From positions 18,241,753 to 18,305,752 of the forward strand of contig NC_090290.1 in NCBI RefSeq assembly GCF_037392515.1: a stretch of DNA of 64,000 nt, read 5' to 3'. Shown one piece after another: positions 22,701 through 64,000 of the stretch. Under the pieces are notes generated by a model. The model was not told the origin of the DNA. It searched no databases and saw only the letters and a list, made by a program, of their open reading frames with translations. This stretch comes from Haliotis asinina (taxonomy: Eukaryota > Mollusca > Gastropoda > Lepetellida > Haliotidae). How positions within the stretch are numbered: position 1 is the stretch's first letter; each line of letters opens with the position of its first letter. Both the position numbers and the translations under genes were made by a program.

Positions 22701-23761
22701 ACTTAAATGTTCTCAGCATAAAACGAAGATGATTTAGTAATTGCTTTCTGATTTGAACTGAGCTGTTTCATGGTTTATGTAAAAGTTTCATTTCAGACAT
22801 GTCATACTTCGTCATATGAAGATAAGGCCCAAAGATGATCCTGATGATTTAAGCCAAAACCTTTCTTGCTGAAATATGTACATGCATTTGGGATTTTTTG
22901 TTACACAATATCTCTTGTAAGATGGAAGAATTCTTCAACCATCTTTTGAATTTGAATAGTGAACAGAATACCCCATGAGATATCATCTAGGAGCCTACTT
23001 TAGGAATACAGCACTACAAACTTTATAACCATGTCATAGTGCTCTTTTGCTTAATTGTTGGTGATTATGGTTAGGTTAGGGTTAGTGGGGTGGCCACATA
23101 AACAAGATTTCTTTATGACTGATGGATGCTTTTTACTGCTCTCACATTTTCAGTTTCATTTTGTCTTATACCCAAACCATAGATTTCACAACACAAAAGC
23201 TCTGCCATAATAATTCATGGTTACTAAGCCTTATTCATTCTATTTTAACACTGTTTCATCGTGTTTATGTGTTGATGTTATAGGACCCTAATATGTGTCC
23301 TCACCTGCCTAAAAATTCCTACCAAATCGTAACGGTTCTGGTAAGAATTATTCTGGCCTTCAGTCAACAATGTTGTCATAAGAGGCAACTAACAGGATTG
23401 AACGGTAAGACTCGCTGACTTGGTTGACACTGGCCATTAGTTCCCAATTTGTACAGATTGATGCTCATGCTGCTGATCACTGGATTGTCTGGTCCAGACT
23501 CGATCACTTGCAGGCCGCCACCATATAGCTGGAATATTGCTGAGAGTGGCATAAAATAAACTCCCTCACTAAGATCTTACCTGCTGCTGTCCCACAGGAA
23601 GGAGGCACCCACCATGCCGAAGAGAAAAGACTGGCTAAAACCTCAGGGGGGAAAACTGTAACTTGACGTTGAACTTGCAACAAATTTAGAACCAGCGCAA
23701 AGAATACTCCAATACTAAATAACACAGTCCCGCGGATCATCAATTGCTGCAGTGTAGCCAT
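19746..23761 (-). CDS. INSIG: Insulin-induced gene protein (INSIG), five coding exons
   Basis: INSIG is a multispanning ER membrane protein that binds sterols, retains the Scap-SREBP complex and recruits ubiquitin ligases to HMG-CoA reductase. Spliced CDS on the minus strand: 23761-23581, 22288-22164, 21496-21330, 20648-20549, 19772-19746, 600 nt, 199 residues. All junctions are GT-AG and in frame. Diagnostic blocks are [76 protein letters not shown]-like (here [19 protein letters not shown]), [20 protein letters not shown] and [13 protein letters not shown]. The aspartate of FDRSRSG, which I recall as needed for Scap and reductase binding in vertebrates, is present. The tail is short and acidic (DDSKQKEE). 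The N-terminus is shorter than in human INSIG1 (277) or INSIG2 (225): only six residues precede LMIRG. The ATG at 23761 is in the first coding exon; upstream sequence is open but has no conserved residues. The exon at 22288-22164 has its acceptor duplicated upstream (see 22258-22697). Confidence 0.96.
19890..20150. mobile_element. Two family A SINE pieces in opposite orientation
   Basis: 19890-19975 is a minus-strand tail and body (cacgacagggaacaccagaa, reverse of ttctggtgtccc...gtga). 20000-20150 is a plus-strand copy with the B box ggttcgattccccacatggg at 20050-20069. They face outward from a common head region, inside INSIG intron 4. Confidence 0.65.
20792..20925 (+). mobile_element. tRNA-derived SINE (family A)
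   Basis: A box ggtagcctaatggttagtg, B box region gggattcattccccacatgg, then the acaatgtgtgagg body. The tail is degraded. In INSIG intron 3, opposite to the gene. Confidence 0.8.
22258..22697 (-). repeat. 220-bp tandem duplication across an INSIG splice acceptor
   Basis: Copies 22258-22477 and 22478-22697 differ at about two positions by eye. The unit contains the acceptor of the second coding exon and that exon's first bases (ctgtgataggcttgctgtat on the minus strand). The upstream copy in transcript order therefore offers a second complete acceptor at 22508, followed by only about 30 exon bases and then intron sequence with no donor in register. Near identity means a recent event, or a haplotype or assembly duplication. 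Confidence 0.93.
23395..23575 (+). mobile_element. Family B SINE, 3' half
   Basis: Matches from aggattgaacggtaagactc (decayed) through gacttggttgacact and gatcactggattgtctggtc to agctggaatattgctgagag. It ends five bases before the INSIG exon boundary, so the splice donor at 23580 sits next to the SINE tail. Confidence 0.8.
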
Positions 23762-24449
23762 ATTGGAATGCCTGAAGAAAAAGACAATATATAAGTTCAT
23801 ACAAAATCATGAGTTGCGTGGTGATAAATACTTAATTCAAAAGTATACAGTAGGATCAAAAGGGCTACGTTTCTATTTCACTCCATATTCGGCTTGCAGA
23901 GTCAGTCATCATGGTCGTGACGACAGTGGTTTGTAAAGTTGTATTACAACCTGTCACGACGCTTGAGCAGTTGATTTAATCAGTTAAATTTGTATTAGTC
24001 TAGGCCTAAATTATCATTACAGTTACATTACAAAGTGTTTCTTACACTAGAAACGAACATTTATTTACGCATCAGGAACGATCTTGGGCAAATTGTATAT
24101 ATTTAGGCTATTACGTTTTCTTACGTCACAGCTAAGATCTGTCAAAATACACGATGTTATAAACACTTACTCTGCATGTGTAAACTGAAAATTATTATGC
24201 ATTCATAGCAATATTAAGTCCAAATACTGATTTAAAATTGGCAGAAATCAGAATACTGTGAACTCTGCCGAAAACGACTAGATATATCCCAGGGTCTAAA
24301 GTCCACCAGTCTATAAGACATGCCAAATGCATGCAGCGATTTCGTGATCAGCTGACGAACATCAACACTAACGAAAGTGTATTTGTATCAAGAAAATACA
24401 GCAGTTCATATATAAATCTGTTATCCCTTACACAGTACACTAAACTCAC

Positions 24450-24560
24450 CTGTGCGTATGTGAAGCGTTCCAACTGCCAGACTTCGATATTATGTCAAGT
24501 AATTGTTGTCCAAACAGTAAAATACTATACTACCGGCACAATCGCACGGTGTTGAATCGT
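24450..24560 (-). other. INSIG: Probable 5' UTR exon of INSIG
   Basis: On the minus strand a strong donor (CACAG|GTGAGT, exon end at 24450) precedes the acceptor of the first coding exon (cttcag|GC, exon from 23771). The upstream limit is set loosely by the change to CpG-rich promoter sequence. Inferred; no transcript seen. Confidence 0.5.
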
Positions 24561-24833
24561 AAGGCGAGCATCACACCATCGCACTCGCCTGACAAGTGTT
24601 AACCAATCATATTCAACTACGTCACCGCGTGTTCATTCCTTTGAACGGGGTCACGCGGTCGGTAACATTCTCGGTCAGTCAATCAGCCAATCAAACTTCG
24701 GAAGATCGAAAAATGCGCGCTTTCATGGGGGTCGCAGACGTTTCTAATTACTTCCGGGTCATATATTTGTTTACATCGAAAACTGCCGATTATGTCCGAA
24801 GACGATTGGTCACATGATTAGCGATTCTTCAAA
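24561..24833. promoter_or_regulatory. Bidirectional promoter of INSIG (-) and CCDC93 (+)
   Basis: About 270 bp separate the two transcription units. CpG is denser than in the surroundings. Visible elements: ccaatca at 24603-24609 and 24687-24693, attgg (inverted CCAAT) at 24805-24809, acgtcac (CRE-like) at 24619-24625, acttccgg (ETS) at 24750-24757, and a YY1-like caaaatggc overlapping the CCDC93 start. No TATA box is evident. The match atcacacca near 24570 resembles a sterol element only loosely. Confidence 0.7.
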
Positions 24834-62020
<37,187 letters not shown>

Positions 62021-62049
<29 letters not shown>

Positions 62050-64000
62050 GTAGGTCATGATGTTGGCAGTGAGTCTGTACTTCAAGACAGTCAAGGACTT
62101 CAAGGAGGTAGGTCATGAGGTTAGCAGTGAGTCTGTACTTCAAGACTGCCAAAGACTTCAAGGAGGTAGGTCATGATGTTGACAGTGAGAATGTACTTCA
62201 AGACTGTCAAGGACTTCAAGGAGGTAGGTCATGAGGTTGGCAGAGGTGAGTGTACTTCAAGGATTAAGGACTTCAAGGAGGTAGATCATGTTGTTGGCAG
62301 TGAGTCTGTACTTCAAGACTGTCAAGGACTTCAAGGAGGTAGGTCATGATGTTGGCAGTGAGTCTGTACTTCAAGACTGTCAAGGACTTTTGGGAGGTAG
62401 GTCATGATGTTGGCAGTGAGTCTGTACTTCAAGACTGCCAAAGACTTCAAGGAGGTAGGTCATGATGTTGGCAGAGGTGAGTGTACTTCAAGGATTAAGG
62501 ACTTCAAGGAGGTAGATCATGTTGTTGGCAGTGAGTCTGTACTTCAAGACTGTCAAGGACTTCAAGGAGGTAGGTCATGATGTTGGCAGTGAGAATGTAC
62601 TTCGAGACTGTCAAGGACTTCAAGGAGGTAGGTCATGATGTTGGCAGTGAGAATGTACTTCAAGACAGTGAAGGACTTCAAGGAGGTAGGTCATGATGTT
62701 GGCAGTGAGAATGTACTTCAAGACTGTGAAGGACTTCAAGGAGGTAGGTCATGATGTTGGCAGAGGTGAGTGTACTTCAAGGATTAAGGACTTCAAGGAG
62801 GTAGATCATGTTGTTGGCAGTGAGTCTGTACTTCAAGACTGTGAAGGACTTCAAGGAGGTAGATCATGTTGTTGGCAGTGAGTCTGTACTTCAAGACTGT
62901 CAAGGACTTCAAGGAGGTAGGTCATGATGTTGGCAGTGAGAATGTACTTCAAGACTGTGAAGGACTTCAAGGAGGTAGGTCATGATGTTGTCAGTGAGAA
63001 TGTACTTCAAGACAGTGAAGGACTTCAAGGAGGTAGGTCATGATGTTGGCAGAGGTGAGTGTACTTCAAGGATTAAGGACTTCAAGGAGGTAGATCATGT
63101 TGTTGGCAGTGAGTCTGTACTTCAAGACTGTGAAGGACTTCAAGGAGGTAGGTCATGATGTTGGCAGTGAGTCTGTACTTCAAGACTGTCAAGGACTTCA
63201 AGGAGGTAGATCATGATGTTGGCAGTGAGTCTGTACTTCAAGACTGTCAAGGACTTCAAGGAGGTAGGTCATGATGTTGGCAATGAGAATGTACTTCAAG
63301 ACTGTCAAGGACTTCAAGGAGGTAGGTCATGATGTTGGCAATGAGTCTGTACTTCAAGACTGTCAAGGACTTCAAGGAGGTAGGTCATGATGTTGGCAAT
63401 GAGAATGTACTTCAAGACTGTCAAGGACTTCAAGGAGGTAGGTCATGATGTTGGCAATGAGAATGTACTTCAAGACAGTGAAGGACTTCAAGGAGGTAGG
63501 TCATGTTGTTGGCAGTGAGTCTGTACTTCAAGACTGTGAAGGACTTCAAGGAGGTAGATCATGTTGTTGGCAGTGAGTCTGTACTTCAAGACTGTCAAGG
63601 ACTTCAAGGAGGTAGGTCATGATGTTGGCAATGAGAATGTACTTCAAGACAGTGAAGGACTTCAAGGAGGTAGATCATGATGTTGGCAGTGAGTCTGTAC
63701 TTCAAGACTGTCAAGGACTTCAAGGAGGTAGATCATGTTGTTGGCAGTGAGTCTGTACTTCAAGACTGCCAAGGACTTCAAGGAGGTAGGTCATGATGTT
63801 GACAGTGAGAATGTACTTCAAGACTGTGAAGGACTTCAAGGAGGTAGGTCATGATGTTGGCAGTGAGAATGTACTTCAAGACTGTCAAGGACTTTTGGGA
63901 GGTAGGTCATGATGTTGGCAATGAGTCTGTACTTCAAGACTGTCAAGGACTTCAAGGAGGTAGGTCATGATGTTGGCAATGAGAATGTACTTCAAGACTG
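62021..64000 (+). repeat. 58-bp minisatellite built from the exon 22 end plus its splice donor
   Basis: The unit is tgtacttcaagactgtcaag + gacttcaaggag (exon) + gtaggtcatgatgttggcag + tgagtc (intron), 58 bp, about 34 copies, still running at the window end. The first copy is the genuine exon end. Variants are gtagatcat donors, catgttgttgg, gagaatgtac, and a form with gaggtgagtgtacttcaagg and a changed middle. Almost every unit retains GAG|GTAGGT or GAG|GTAGAT. Confidence 0.97.

Noticed and set aside
24561-24600. Sterol regulatory element near atcacacca
   Set aside because: Too far from the SRE consensus to call by eye; kept only as a remark in the promoter entry.

Overview
The window is intron-rich, AT-rich animal DNA with many short retroposons. 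The best reading is a marine mollusc, probably a gastropod. I base this on invertebrate-type CCDC93 and INSIG orthologues, a large nSTAND/ankyrin gene of a kind I recall as abundant in molluscs, and dozens of tRNA-derived SINEs whose tail reads taaaactaaactcactcact, a tail I associate with abalone-type genomes. The species assignment is inference. I saw no LTR retrovirus-like element, Polinton, CRISPR array or functional tRNA/rRNA gene.

Layout. 1-700 is a diverged foldback. About 900-7511 is a decayed I-type LINE (endonuclease, RT and RNase H fragments). It is interrupted by a second, 5'-truncated LINE (about 3540-4638) and by a mariner transposon (6112-7361) with perfect inverted repeats. 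8287-14084 (+) is a three-exon gene for a STAND-type P-loop NTPase with a long ankyrin array made of 195-bp units. The array stays in frame to 14510, past a stop codon at 14082-14084. 17.4-24.56 kb (-) is an INSIG orthologue with five coding exons, one 5' UTR exon and a long 3' UTR. 24834-62049 (+) is 22 exons (621 codons) of CCDC93; only its last exon lies beyond the window. INSIG and CCDC93 are divergent and share about 280 bp of promoter with CCAAT, CRE-like, ETS and YY1-like sites.

How the genes work. INSIG retains Scap-SREBP and promotes HMG-CoA reductase degradation in the ER. CCDC93 is a coiled-coil subunit of the CCC/Commander complex that recycles membrane receptors (including lipoprotein receptors) from endosomes. 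The shared promoter therefore pairs two cholesterol-handling genes, a link that is suggestive only. The NTPase-ankyrin gene looks like an innate-immune-type sensor, by family analogy.

The most unusual signal is structural. In CCDC93, the 3' end of an exon together with its splice donor has been tandemly duplicated at least four times: exon 4 (2 copies), exon 6 (2 copies), exon 15 (about 4 diverged copies) and exon 22 (about 34 copies, running off the window). In neighbouring INSIG a 220-bp tandem duplication copies a splice acceptor and the first 32 bases of an exon. The introns also hold several other minisatellites, one grown from a SINE fragment and one of 41 bp with three open frames.
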